A stretch of 64,000 bases of DNA from assembly GCA_002364615.1 (NCBI GenBank), contig DEYP01000002.1, positions 113,038 through 177,037 of the forward strand, written 5' to 3'. The notes under the pieces are model-generated. The model made no database searches, was not told the DNA's origin, and saw only the letters and a program-made list of their open reading frames with translations. Shown one piece after another: positions 54,436 through 63,511 of the stretch. The translations under genes were made by a program, and so were the position numbers. This DNA is from Arsukibacterium sp. UBA3155 (GTDB lineage Bacteria; Pseudomonadota; Gammaproteobacteria; Enterobacterales; Alteromonadaceae). Every line of letters starts with the position of its first letter. The first letter of the stretch is position 1.

Positions 54436-55434
54436 TTAATGCTTAGCCATAAGTTGCTCCACCAGTAACATCACTGCTTGCAGCTGCGGTGCTTGCTTAC
54501 TGATATAGTCATCACCAGTATAACCCCACCAATCCCAGCAGCCATGTGGATTAAAGGCACTGGCTGCAGCCTGAGGATAAAGTATCACCAGATCGTTGCT
54601 GTCGGCATACTCATTTAAGCCTGTCTGGGTTAAATAAGCATCGTCCACTGCCGCTACATGCTGCTTACAACCATGAAAGCTGATATGCAAACGGCAAGGT
54701 TCGCCTGCTTCGCAGCGCTTAGGAACGTAAGCAAAGCCTGTCTTTGCCAGTAAACTGCCAGCCTGTGACTGGGTAAGCTGCCGAATGTTGCCGGTACTGC
54801 TATCCACCTTCGGCGCTATCGGCCCAAGCAAATGTTGTAACAGTTCACCCGCGGCATCATAGTTACAGCTTGCAATAAAAGGCGGCTCAGAAACATCGCA
54901 AGCGGTGCCTGTGTTGTTATCTGTTGGAAAATGATGCGCGAAAGGCTTATCAGCCACAAACTTCAGGTTTGCAGGTTTTACCCATTGCTGGTATTGACTG
55001 ACCAGCGCTTTGCCTACTTCTGGTTTAACCGTTGTGTCAGCGTGGCCATGTAAGATCCAAACTTTATCGTCATGTAATTGGGCTAAATCTGGCAGTCGTT
55101 GTGCTTGAACCAGTTCATTTACATAAGTGTTGATGGAGTTCAGATCAGGGTTTGCATTTTCTTTACCCAGGCAATGAGTTAAAGCGGTAGCAAGACTATT
55201 TTGAGCACAATACAGCGGGCCACCGGCAATCAATGCCGCTCCTTTTACCTGAGTGGAAAACGCGACATGAAATTGTACTGCCATATATGCACCTGATGAC
55301 AGACCGGAAACCGTTATTTCATCAGCAAGTTGCAATTTACTGTCAGTAACTGCGGCATAAACAGGCGCAATAGCCAGTGCTAGCGCCAGCAGCTTTGAAT
55401 TTAGCTGTGTAGTTTTTAACAGGCAATGGCTCAT
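54436..55434 (-). CDS. Secreted PHB depolymerase-family esterase (Esterase_phd)
   Basis: This protein of about 332 residues has a signal peptide (KLLALALAIAPVYAA) and an alpha/beta hydrolase fold with nucleophile Ser in SGLSSGAYMA. LHGHADTTVKPEV carries the acid, and ISFHGCKQHV plus the terminal GCWDWWGY region match extracellular PHB depolymerase-like esterases. Several cysteines (for example GPLYCAQ, HCLGK, CDVSEPPFIASC) suggest disulfides. No substrate-binding domain is attached, so short-chain polyester or oligomer hydrolysis is more likely than granule attack. The ATG at 55434 has AAGGA 8 nt upstream; ATG 55443 has no spacing. Confidence 0.8.
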   Translation of the reverse strand: MSHCLLKTTQLNSKLLALALAIAPVYAAVTDSKLQLADEITVSGLSSGAYMAVQFHVAFSTQVKGAALIAGGPLYCAQNSLATALTHCLGKENANPDLNSINTYVNELVQAQRLPDLAQLHDDKVWILHGHADTTVKPEVGKALVSQYQQWVKPANLKFVADKPFAHHFPTDNNTGTACDVSEPPFIASCNYDAAGELLQHLLGPIAPKVDSSTGNIRQLTQSQAGSLLAKTGFAYVPKRCEAGEPCRLHISFHGCKQHVAAVDDAYLTQTGLNEYADSNDLVILYPQAAASAFNPHGCWDWWGYTGDDYISKQAPQLQAVMLLVEQLMAKH

Positions 55435-55508
55435 CTCAGACATCCTTAAAAATAGGTTATTAGTGCCACCTTGACACAGCGACCACACCATTACTATAAC
55501 GCTTTAGT

Positions 55509-55604
55509 ACTGAGCAAAGCACTTTAGAAGGTACTTTAGAAGGTACTTTAGAAGGTACTTTAGAAAGTACTGTGCAAAGTAAAGTGTAAGGTACTGTGCA
55601 ATAT
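55509..55604. repeat. 12-bp tandem repeat array (8 units)
   Basis: Eight contiguous 12-bp units follow the pattern ACTTTAGAAGGT. Units 2-4 are identical, unit 5 differs by one base, and units 1 and 6-8 are degenerate (ACTGTGCAAAGT type). The array fills the space between the phosphodiesterase stop and the esterase promoter region; a candidate esterase -10 TATAGT is the complement of 55493-55498. Each unit junction contains GTAC, so adjacent units can form small hairpins. Confidence 0.93.
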
Positions 55605-55605
55605 G

Positions 55606-56907
55606 CTAGGGTTTATTACCTGATTTCAACAGATTTTCAGCCCACTGTGGATTGCCATCGTTAGGTGCCGGGTCAATTCCCAATATACTGCACATTAAAT
55701 TATATAATTGAACATTCGCGAAGGCTGGGATGGTCTGGCTTTTGGCGAAGGCCGGACCATGCCCGATGAAAATGGCCTGCATTTGTGGAACGATATTGTC
55801 GTAACCATGACTGCCGGTGACGGCTTCCCTCAACGGATCGTTTTGCTCGCGCTGATAACGTTTGTGTTGAAGCAAACGCCAGCCTGGCTCTGGAATAATC
55901 AGTAACGGTGCTACCCGTTTGCTTTGCTGATAGTGCCAGCGATCGGGTAATTCTTGTTTGCGATATACTTTGGCGGTATCGGGCAGGTTAGTGCTTAGTT
56001 GCTGATAAATAGCTTCTAACTCACCCACGTTAGGAAAAATCGAAACAATTTCCGGTGTCCACAACGTTAGCATGGCTTTGCTGGTATCAAATAAACGATC
56101 AACAATAATAACCTGATCAGCGGGTACTTCTGCCATGCCATGATCTGACACCAATATTAAGTTTACCTTGCCGTACAAATTTTGTTGTTCCAACCCGGCA
56201 ATCAACTGGCCAATTGCTTCATCTACTTCAGTTACCGCGGCGCTGACTTCGGCAGAGTCAGGCCCATATTGATGCCCGGCATCATCAATGGTGCTCATAT
56301 AAAGTGTAATAAAACGCGGACGGTCTGCTGGTGGTAATGCTAACCATTGCAATACGGATTGTACGCGCTCTGTATTGCTAATTTTGCCATCATACACTTG
56401 CCAGTAACGTGGACGTACCCCTTTAATTTCGGCTTCTGAGCCCGGATAAAAGTAGGTACCGGTTTTTATCCCTTGGAGCTCTGCCGTCACCCAGATAGGT
56501 TCGCCCAGCCACCAGCGGGCGGCTGTCACTTCTTCGGCATTATTCATTCTGAAAATGCTATCAAAATCAGCATCATAAATATTATTTTCGATAATACCGT
56601 GATTGCCGGGATAAAGTCCGGTGACAATGCTGTAGTGGTTTGGAAAAGTCTTTGTTGGAAACGCTGGCTGCATTGATTCTGCTACAACACCCTCAGCAAT
56701 GAGCTGATCGATATTAGGCGCAGAGTATTTTCCAAGATATTGCTGGCTGTATCCATCCAGTGAAATAAGAATAATAGTCGGCTCACTGTCTTGCGTCAGT
56801 ACTTTTTTTTGAATCAGAGAACAGCCATGTTGGCTGATCACAATGAGGCCAAGCACCGCGCGGAATAGCGACTTTTGCAGAGTTTTTATCAGCTTTTGCA
56901 TGTCCAT
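55606..56907 (-). CDS. NPP-type (ectonucleotide pyrophosphatase/phosphodiesterase) enzyme
   Basis: This 433-residue exported member of the alkaline phosphatase superfamily has two-zinc site residues Asp51 (ISLDGY), nucleophile Thr87 (PTKTFPNHYS), then DDAGHQYGP, VSDHGM and GSHGYDN. They match nucleotide pyrophosphatase/phosphodiesterases, which cleave nucleotides or phosphodiester lipids. The N-terminal hydrophobic segment ends at SQHGC, a poor lipobox, so soluble periplasmic or anchored forms are both possible. It is transcribed toward the repeat array and esterase. Confidence 0.87.
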   Translation of the reverse strand: MDMQKLIKTLQKSLFRAVLGLIVISQHGCSLIQKKVLTQDSEPTIILISLDGYSQQYLGKYSAPNIDQLIAEGVVAESMQPAFPTKTFPNHYSIVTGLYPGNHGIIENNIYDADFDSIFRMNNAEEVTAARWWLGEPIWVTAELQGIKTGTYFYPGSEAEIKGVRPRYWQVYDGKISNTERVQSVLQWLALPPADRPRFITLYMSTIDDAGHQYGPDSAEVSAAVTEVDEAIGQLIAGLEQQNLYGKVNLILVSDHGMAEVPADQVIIVDRLFDTSKAMLTLWTPEIVSIFPNVGELEAIYQQLSTNLPDTAKVYRKQELPDRWHYQQSKRVAPLLIIPEPGWRLLQHKRYQREQNDPLREAVTGSHGYDNIVPQMQAIFIGHGPAFAKSQTIPAFANVQLYNLMCSILGIDPAPNDGNPQWAENLLKSGNKP

Positions 56908-56973
56908 ATTTATCTCACTACGTTGGTAATGCGCTACTGACAGAATAATGTGAGAGCGATGTACCCACTCATT

Positions 56974-57792
56974 TTAAAAACCCACGGGATACGCCAGATA
57001 GTCAATATAGCGGTTATGCTCGATGTTAAGCGGCAAAGCCCGCCATAACTTATCAGCAATCAAAGGATTTTGCTGATAAAACGGCTTACTTAACATCAGA
57101 TACCCCACTGAATAATATACTGGTGGTTGCAGCACCTTAAGCGGCAGGGTGTCGATTTCCTGCCTATTAGCAGCTATACCATTAATTTCACAGGTAACAG
57201 TGGTCGCATCAACCCGCCCGGAGACAACCAGTTCCAACGCATTCTCCAGTGAATGTGCGCTAACCTGCACGGCATGAGGTGGTAACGGCAGCGGCTGATA
57301 ACCCAGAGGCCTGGCAATGGTTAATACCGCATTTTCATTTTCCAGTTTGGCGGGCAAGGTGTTGTCAAACCGATATGTCAGACACAGCGCATTGCGGTTA
57401 ATGGCTTTACTGGGATCGGGTTGGCCAAACTCATCTTGAGGATAGATGGTAAAGTGAGCGCGATCAGCATTATATGCGGCCACTAATGCATCTACTTTCC
57501 CGTCTGCCAGTTGCTGTAAACACCGAAGCCACGGCATTCTGACAAGTTCCACGCGAATACCGACCGCTACGGCAGCACGTTGCAGATGTTCGATGGTCGC
57601 GCCCGGATGCTCAGGTACTGTTACTGAATTGCCCGCGTAATAGGGCAATAATTGTTTATCTTCGTAACAGAAACGTAATGTCAGTTCTGACTGAGCTGCC
57701 CCTAACGGCACCGTGGCGGCCCCCGCAACATGTAATATGGCTACATGTAATAGCAGGATAATGACAATAATGTTTGTTCTGTTAAAGGGCAA
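56974..57792 (-). CDS. Periplasmic solute-binding-like protein (SBP_bac_3 type)
   Basis: This 272-residue protein has a signal peptide (IIVIILLLHVAILHVAGAA). Family-3 binding-protein features are TLRFCYEDKQLLPYYAG, HLQRAAVAVGIRVELVRMPWLRCLQQLADGKVDALVAAY, ALELVVSGRVDATTV and YYSVGYLMLSKPF. No permease or ATPase is adjacent, so the role is unclear; stand-alone members are common in this lineage. The start is TTG at 57792, with AAGG 7 nt before it; no ATG lies near the signal peptide. Confidence 0.75.
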   Translation of the reverse strand: MPFNRTNIIVIILLLHVAILHVAGAATVPLGAAQSELTLRFCYEDKQLLPYYAGNSVTVPEHPGATIEHLQRAAVAVGIRVELVRMPWLRCLQQLADGKVDALVAAYNADRAHFTIYPQDEFGQPDPSKAINRNALCLTYRFDNTLPAKLENENAVLTIARPLGYQPLPLPPHAVQVSAHSLENALELVVSGRVDATTVTCEINGIAANRQEIDTLPLKVLQPPVYYSVGYLMLSKPFYQQNPLIADKLWRALPLNIEHNRYIDYLAYPVGF

Positions 57793-58007
57793 AATTAAAC
57801 CTTAGCAATATGCGCTGAATAACAGTGACTTTCAGGTCTGCAAAGTGAGACGTTTCACCGCAGTATAACGGCTATGAGGATAACGTGCAGCCTACTTCGG
57901 CATCGATACAGCTACGCGATGATAGACATTAATTAGAGATTACCGTTAAACTACGACGCACATTTGTGCACATGCGATAATATTAACAATAAATAAGTAG
58001 TGCCTTT

Positions 58008-59252
58008 ATGACCCTTAAAACACCGCTATTTACTCTGGGGCCGGCCACGTTAGTTACCGCTGCTTTTATTGGTCCCGGCACGGTAATCAGTGCATCTCTC
58101 GCCGGCGCCAACTATGGTTACGCGTTGCTTTGGGCGTTGCTGTTTTCGATTTTTGCAACTCTGGTTTTACAGGAAATGGCGGCGCGCCTTGGTATTGTTA
58201 CCGGCCAGGGGCTAGGTGAGAACTTACGGCTGATGTTTAACCGAACCTGGCTGAAATATCCAATGATATTGCTGATCCTTGCCGCGGTGGTTATAGGTAA
58301 CAGCGCATACCAGGGGGGAAACATCAGTGGTGCCAGTATGGGCGCGGATGCATTATGGCAACATAGCTGGCTAATTAGCACGTTGCGGGAACGAGGCTTA
58401 GCCAACCCCTGGGCGTTACTGATCGGCGCTATTGCTATTGCGGTATTGTGGCAGCGTAATTATCTGCTGATTGAACGCTGCCTGATTAGTTTGGTTTTAC
58501 TCATGAGCCTGGCATTCCTGGCAACGCTGTTATTGAGCAAACCCGATGTTCCTGCATTGCTACGCGGGTTATTTGTGCCAACTCTGCCAGCGGGGGCGGT
58601 ATTATCGGTCATTGCGCTGGTTGGAACTACGGTTGTACCGTATTCACTTTTTTTACACGCGGCAGCCAGTGCCCGAAAGTGGCAGGGCTCTTCTCTTGAT
58701 ACAAAACAACAGTTAGCTCTTTCCAACGCGGACATTCGTACAGCAATTCCCCTTGGCGGCTTAATTTCAATTGCTATTTTATCGACAGCCGCCGCGGCGT
58801 TCTTCGGTCGGTCCCATCAGATTAACAATGCGGTTGATCTGGCACAATCACTTGAGCCACTGGCGGGTAACGCTGCGGTATGGTTAATGGCAGGCGGGTT
58901 ACTTGCCGCGGGGATAAGCTCTGCTATTACAGCGCCGCTGGCTGCAGCCTATGCCTTAAATGGTTTAATTCCACTGAGTAAAAGCCAGTTTCGTGCTTGC
59001 TGGTTGCTTATTGTGTTAATTGGTGTTGGATTATCATCAATGGCAGTAAAGCCATTGGCGATAATCTGGTTTGCGCAGGTGGCAAACGGTATTTTATTAC
59101 CCTTAATCAGCCTGGCCTTGTTGCTGGCCGTTAATTCCCCAATAATGGGGCAGTACAAAAATACCTTAAAGCAAAATACTATCGCTGTTTTGGTATGTTT
59201 GCTGACCTTGCTGTTAAGTGGCCGAAGTTTGTATTTAGCAATAGTAGTGTGA
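58008..59252 (+). CDS. Divergent NRAMP-superfamily transporter
   Basis: This 414-residue inner-membrane protein has about 11 helices in the NRAMP/LeuT arrangement. TM1 reads FIGPGTVISASLAGANYGY, where canonical NRAMP has DPGN, and TM6 reads TTVVPYSLFLHA, where canonical has MPHNLYLH. The metal-coordinating Asp, Asn and Met are therefore replaced. It is unlikely to be a standard Mn2+/Fe2+ importer such as MntH; the substrate is unknown. It is divergent from the solute-binding-like gene across 215 bp in which I see no clear feature. Confidence 0.8.
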   Translation: MTLKTPLFTLGPATLVTAAFIGPGTVISASLAGANYGYALLWALLFSIFATLVLQEMAARLGIVTGQGLGENLRLMFNRTWLKYPMILLILAAVVIGNSAYQGGNISGASMGADALWQHSWLISTLRERGLANPWALLIGAIAIAVLWQRNYLLIERCLISLVLLMSLAFLATLLLSKPDVPALLRGLFVPTLPAGAVLSVIALVGTTVVPYSLFLHAAASARKWQGSSLDTKQQLALSNADIRTAIPLGGLISIAILSTAAAAFFGRSHQINNAVDLAQSLEPLAGNAAVWLMAGGLLAAGISSAITAPLAAAYALNGLIPLSKSQFRACWLLIVLIGVGLSSMAVKPLAIIWFAQVANGILLPLISLALLLAVNSPIMGQYKNTLKQNTIAVLVCLLTLLLSGRSLYLAIVV

Positions 59253-59352
59253 TGGTTTATGTTGTCAATATTCTGCTATTTTCAGACGGTGAGTAAATGT
59301 GGTTAAAACTAATGTTTCATTTGTTCTGGCAAGCCATGTTGCAGAGGGTTAA

Positions 59353-60408
59353 GTGCTAAAACACTTTATTACCAATAACCATCAATTTAAACCATCCGAT
59401 CCTGAATATCGGCGGGTTTATCTTATCAATGGCATGTTGCTCAGTATGGTGGTTATATTCACTTTTTTCTTTTTTGCTAATCTGGCTTTTTTCGCACTGT
59501 ATAGCGTTGCGTTACTGGATTTTGTCGGTGCCGCTCTGTCGTCTGTGATCTTGCGACGTTTTCAAATATTAAATAATGTTCGGCAGGCGGCATTTCAGAC
59601 AATATCGTTACTTGGCGTATTTTTACTCGTTTACCTGGGTTTCTCTGCTCCGGATTTCTATTCACTCTACTGGTTATGTATCTACCCACCATTAGTTTTT
59701 TTTCTGTTAGGGCGCAAAAAAGGCTTATTTGCGACCGTATTGTTTTTTGCCTTGCTGGCCTTGTTACTTAGTTGGCTTGAACCCTACTGGCCTGCAGAAA
59801 GCTTTCCGCTGGAAGCATTGCTAAATGTGGTATTTGCCACAGTATGTTTAGTGTTACTGGTGCATTATTACGAAGTTAGCCGGCACGAAGTGATGCAGGC
59901 CCTGGCTAATCAGCACCGGCAATTGCAACGGTTATCCGTTACCGACACGCTTACAGGGTTATACAACCGCGTAAAACTTGACGATATTTTGTCGCGTGAG
60001 ATTGCGCGTTCGGTCCGTCATCAGAGCCCGTTTAGTGTCATACTTGCTGACTTAGATTTTTTCAAAGCGGTTAATGATAACTTTGGCCATATGGCCGGCG
60101 ATCAGGCATTAATCTCATTCTCCGACATTTTGTTGCAACATTGCCGGGAACTTGATGTTGCAGGACGCTGGGGTGGTGAGGAGTTTTTAGTCATCTGTCC
60201 GCATACCGATATCACAGGTGCTAAATTACTGGCAGAGAGAATAAGATCCACAGTAGCAAAACATGATTTTGCGCATGGCAAACAATTAACGGTCAGTCTT
60301 GGTGTCGCCAGTTTCATGCGCGATGATGATGCTAATATTATTTTGAAACGAGCAGATGATGCGTTGTATCGCGCTAAAAGCAAAGGTAGAAACTGCGTTG
60401 AAATATAA
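59353..60408 (+). CDS. Membrane diguanylate cyclase (GGDEF)
   Basis: This 351-residue protein has about five N-terminal membrane helices (residues 25-180), a short linker helix and a GGDEF domain with active site GGEEF (274-278) and an intact product-inhibition site RELD (265-268). It should synthesise c-di-GMP. The membrane sensor resembles no ligand-binding module I can name. The start is GTG 59353 with AGAGGG upstream. It is the second diguanylate cyclase in the window (see 19120). Confidence 0.9.
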   Translation: MLKHFITNNHQFKPSDPEYRRVYLINGMLLSMVVIFTFFFFANLAFFALYSVALLDFVGAALSSVILRRFQILNNVRQAAFQTISLLGVFLLVYLGFSAPDFYSLYWLCIYPPLVFFLLGRKKGLFATVLFFALLALLLSWLEPYWPAESFPLEALLNVVFATVCLVLLVHYYEVSRHEVMQALANQHRQLQRLSVTDTLTGLYNRVKLDDILSREIARSVRHQSPFSVILADLDFFKAVNDNFGHMAGDQALISFSDILLQHCRELDVAGRWGGEEFLVICPHTDITGAKLLAERIRSTVAKHDFAHGKQLTVSLGVASFMRDDDANIILKRADDALYRAKSKGRNCVEI

Positions 60409-60467
60409 AAATTTAATTATCTGACGCAGTATCGCGTTACCGAAATATTTAGCAGGATTTTACGTTT

Positions 60468-61826
60468 ATGAATGTTCAGTTTACCCCGCATAACATAGCA
60501 ATAATGGTGCTGGTTGGCCTGATCGTGTTATTACTTATAGCTGTTTCCGGGATGCAACGTCACCGTCGTGAACTGCAACTAGGCCTGGCCAAGAGTGACA
60601 ACCATGGCGTACTGTGGCAGCAACAGTATCAGCAATTGCAGCAGCAGTATCATGAGTTACAACAACAATATCAGCAGCTGGCGATTGAACACGCCAGACT
60701 AGGCAGCACCTTGCAGCAGAAGCAACATCATTTTGATGAGCAATTACAACTGCTGCAGCAAAATAAGACCGTGTTAAAGCACGAGTTTGAATTGTTAGCG
60801 CAGAATATCCTGGAGAGAAAAAGCGAGATATTTAAAAACCAGAATCAGGAAAGTATGCGCCAGCTATTGACGCCGTTGCAGCAAGATATGCAAGGCTTTC
60901 GCGTAAAAGTTGAAATGTTGCATACTGAAGAAACCAAGCAACGTGCTGAACTGAAAACCGAATTAAAACAGTTGCAGGCGTTAAACCAGCAAATTACCAC
61001 TGAAGCCAGTCAGCTTAGCAAAGCATTGCAGGGCGAGCGTAAAATTCAGGGAAACTGGGGCGAGCTTATGCTGGAAAACGTGCTGGATAACAGTGGCTTA
61101 CGCGCAGGAACAGATTATCAGCGTGAAGCAAGCTTTAATACCGACAGTGGCCGGCAAAGACCTGATGTGGTTGTTTTCTTACCCCAGAATAAACATTTAA
61201 TTATTGATGCCAAGACGTCGCTCTCGGCTTATACCCGTTATGTTAACGCGGAAGACGAAACAACCCGGTTGCTGGCGTTAAAAGCGCATATTAGCGCTAT
61301 TAAAGATCGGATCAATGAATTGGCCGATAAAAATTATTACCAGATAGCAGGGTTAAACTCCCCTGAAGTGGTATTTATGTTTATTCCTATAGAATCGGCT
61401 TATGTGGCAGCGTTACAACATGATAGCCAATTGTTTCAACAGGCTTTAGATAGAAATATTCTGGTGACCACACCGACAACGCTTTTGACCAGTTTAAATA
61501 TTGTGCGACAGCTATGGCGCTTTGAAGATCAAAATAAACACACCGCTGAACTGGCGAACCGGGCTGAGAAGTTTTATCAGAAACTAAAAACGTTCTTAGA
61601 CAGTATGCAAGGTGTGGGTAAGCAGCTTGATAAAGCACGAGAGAGTTATGATAAAGCATTAGGGCAGCTGGTAACCGGTAAAGGTAACCTGATTAAACAG
61701 GCTGCAGAATTCAAAGAGTTAGGGGTAGCTGTTAAAACCGAGTTAGATCCTGAGCTGGTTGAGCGCGCAAAACTGGAGTTAGATAGCCGTATTGCATCAG
61801 ATAGTTCGCGATCCCTGCCAGATTGA
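60468..61826 (+). CDS. rmuC: DNA recombination protein RmuC
   Basis: This 452-residue protein has an N-terminal membrane anchor (IMVLVGLIVLLLIAVSG) and a long Gln-rich coiled coil with near-repeats of QQQYQQL/QQQYHEL. The RmuC nuclease-like domain contains LQGERKIQGNWGELMLENVL, RPDVVVFLPQNKHLIIDAKTS and VVFMFIPIESAY. RmuC limits inversions at short repeats. The last 30 bp overlap, tail to tail, the glycosyltransferase gene on the other strand. Confidence 0.94.
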   Translation: MNVQFTPHNIAIMVLVGLIVLLLIAVSGMQRHRRELQLGLAKSDNHGVLWQQQYQQLQQQYHELQQQYQQLAIEHARLGSTLQQKQHHFDEQLQLLQQNKTVLKHEFELLAQNILERKSEIFKNQNQESMRQLLTPLQQDMQGFRVKVEMLHTEETKQRAELKTELKQLQALNQQITTEASQLSKALQGERKIQGNWGELMLENVLDNSGLRAGTDYQREASFNTDSGRQRPDVVVFLPQNKHLIIDAKTSLSAYTRYVNAEDETTRLLALKAHISAIKDRINELADKNYYQIAGLNSPEVVFMFIPIESAYVAALQHDSQLFQQALDRNILVTTPTTLLTSLNIVRQLWRFEDQNKHTAELANRAEKFYQKLKTFLDSMQGVGKQLDKARESYDKALGQLVTGKGNLIKQAAEFKELGVAVKTELDPELVERAKLELDSRIASDSSRSLPD

Positions 61827-62843
61827 TGCAGCCAGCTCTGACACGGGCACGTTACAACCCTGTTTTAGCCAGCGGGCAATGGCCTTTGCAGGCTGTGGCA
61901 GTGGGTAAGCTGTTGCTGGGGGCCGGGACAGCCAGTCCTGCAGCACATCTGGATTAAACGTATCGAATTGTAACGCTTTAGCCATTTTTACCAGAGTGTA
62001 ACTATTGTATGCCTGTTCAGTCTGGCCCTGCAGTGGCTTAATCAACATTTTTTTTCCTGAGATTAACGCTTCACTGCATAAGCCAAAGCCGCTATTGCAG
62101 ATAACGCCGCTACAGTGCTGTAAATCACCTGGAAAAGTGCTGCGGCTTAATGGCAACAGGGTCACATTTTGTTCAGAGCGCAGCTCAGTGATATTGCTAT
62201 AAAGTTTGAAATGCCAGCTGGGGAAGTGTTTAAGCCAGTTCATGACAACAGAGGTGTCTTCAAACGGCAGGTAGACCAGAATAAACGGCCGTTGGCGTGT
62301 ATCAGCAGGATAATATTGAGGTTTTATGCTGGTTTCAGGTAATAGTGGCGGCAGTAAATCCGGAAAGTCTGGTTGCCAGTGTACGCCCAGCATATGCTGG
62401 GCTGGGGCAAAGCACTGTATCGCTGTGTTTAACCAAAGTGCCGACTGCTTTTCGGCCAGGGGATAACGAAGGGCATATTGCCTTGCCAGTCCCACCGACA
62501 ATACCCCCTGGCGTTTTGCTGCCCACGCGGTTACCGGCTCAAAATCGGTTAATACCAAATCATACCCCGATAAATCTAACTGCCTGACATCACGCCAAAA
62601 TGTTATTGGTTTTAAATGTTTAAGAGTTGCTAAACGTTGAACCTTGCCGCGGGCAGTAGTAAAGGTAAAACCGTTGGCCCAGCGATAGTGACCAAACATC
62701 TCCATATCAAAAAGCTGGGCCTGCGGGCGGCCGCTAAACATGAAGTCAACCTTAATACCTTGTTGCAGCAGTTCTGGCAGCAAAGCCCGTGCCCGGGTAA
62801 TATGGCCGTTGCCGGTCGCTTGCACACCATAAAGTATTTTCAT
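61797..62843 (-). CDS. MJ1255/VC2487-family glycosyltransferase
   Basis: This 348-residue GT-B-type glycosyltransferase has the MurG-like N-terminal motif GVQATGNGHITRARAL, a middle DLVLTDFEPVTAWAA and the C-terminal nucleotide-sugar region GVICNSGFGLCSEALISGKKMLIKPLQGQTEQ. Donor and acceptor are unknown. It lies 27 bp downstream of a PAP2 phosphatase gene and is probably co-transcribed with it, which suggests a lipid-linked glycan role. Its 3' end overlaps rmuC by 30 bp. Confidence 0.87.
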   Translation of the reverse strand: MKILYGVQATGNGHITRARALLPELLQQGIKVDFMFSGRPQAQLFDMEMFGHYRWANGFTFTTARGKVQRLATLKHLKPITFWRDVRQLDLSGYDLVLTDFEPVTAWAAKRQGVLSVGLARQYALRYPLAEKQSALWLNTAIQCFAPAQHMLGVHWQPDFPDLLPPLLPETSIKPQYYPADTRQRPFILVYLPFEDTSVVMNWLKHFPSWHFKLYSNITELRSEQNVTLLPLSRSTFPGDLQHCSGVICNSGFGLCSEALISGKKMLIKPLQGQTEQAYNSYTLVKMAKALQFDTFNPDVLQDWLSRPPATAYPLPQPAKAIARWLKQGCNVPVSELAASIWQGSRTI

Positions 62844-62870
62844 TCTGGTCCGGTTTAGCTGTTAAGTGAC

Positions 62871-63398
62871 TTAAACAACGCTTTGCAGCACCAGCAGGGC
62901 AATAACACTACCCAAAGCCGCCCCCGCCAGAATATCTGTAGGATAGTGAACACCCAATAGCACTCTGGATAACCCTATACCCGTGGCCAATGATAAATAA
63001 TAGAAGGTATAGTCTGGGTAATAGGCGGCCAGCAGCCAAGCGAACATAAATGCGGCGGCCGTGTGGCCTGATGGAAAGCTAAAACGGTCAGAAGGGCGGA
63101 TAGCGGGAGTCCAGCCATGTTGTACTGATCCTTTGGGACGCTCGCGCTGAATGGCGTTTTTCAACAGTAGGTACAAGGGCAGCTCAATAGCAAATGCAAA
63201 TATGGCATGCTGGATAAACTGCTGTCCCCGGAGCAAATCAAACTGCCATAACAACATGGCAACGATAAGATACAAGTGGCCATCACCACAACGTGATAAG
63301 CCCAGGCTGAGCTTTTTAACGGACGGTAACTGGCCAATTAAATTAACCTGAAAAAACAGCCTGGTATCAAGTAATGTCAGCTTTTGCAGTGTATTCAT
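62871..63398 (-). CDS. PAP2-superfamily membrane phosphatase
   Basis: This 175-residue integral membrane protein carries all three PAP2 motifs: KNAIQRERP (KxxxxxxRP), PSGHTAAA and SRVLLGVHYPTD (SRx5HxxxD). It should dephosphorylate a lipid phosphate or pyrophosphate such as undecaprenyl-PP or phosphatidate; the substrate cannot be resolved. The helix pattern fits a PgpB/BacA-unrelated small PAP2 protein. It is adjacent to the glycosyltransferase gene. Confidence 0.9.
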   Translation of the reverse strand: MNTLQKLTLLDTRLFFQVNLIGQLPSVKKLSLGLSRCGDGHLYLIVAMLLWQFDLLRGQQFIQHAIFAFAIELPLYLLLKNAIQRERPKGSVQHGWTPAIRPSDRFSFPSGHTAAAFMFAWLLAAYYPDYTFYYLSLATGIGLSRVLLGVHYPTDILAGAALGSVIALLVLQSVV

Positions 63399-63511
63399 CA
63401 GTATTATCTCTGGCGAAACCTGCGGCCATTAAATGCACTTAAGATGACATCTCCATGAAAACCAGATGAAACATTTATGACTAACCATAATCATTTCGCT
63501 GCCACGCCTGA

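Noticed and set aside
54423-54440. LiuR-like palindrome as a functional operator
   Set aside because: It lies between convergent genes with no promoter nearby, so it is reported only as a curiosity.
55509-55604. Repeat array as CRISPR
   Set aside because: Units are 12 bp and contiguous without spacers, and no cas gene is present.
56818-56850. Lipoprotein signal in the NPP-type phosphodiesterase
   Set aside because: The residues before Cys29 (QHG) do not fit the lipobox consensus, so anchoring is left open.
58008-59252. Naming the NRAMP-like gene mntH
   Set aside because: The metal-ligand motifs DPGN and MPH are both replaced.
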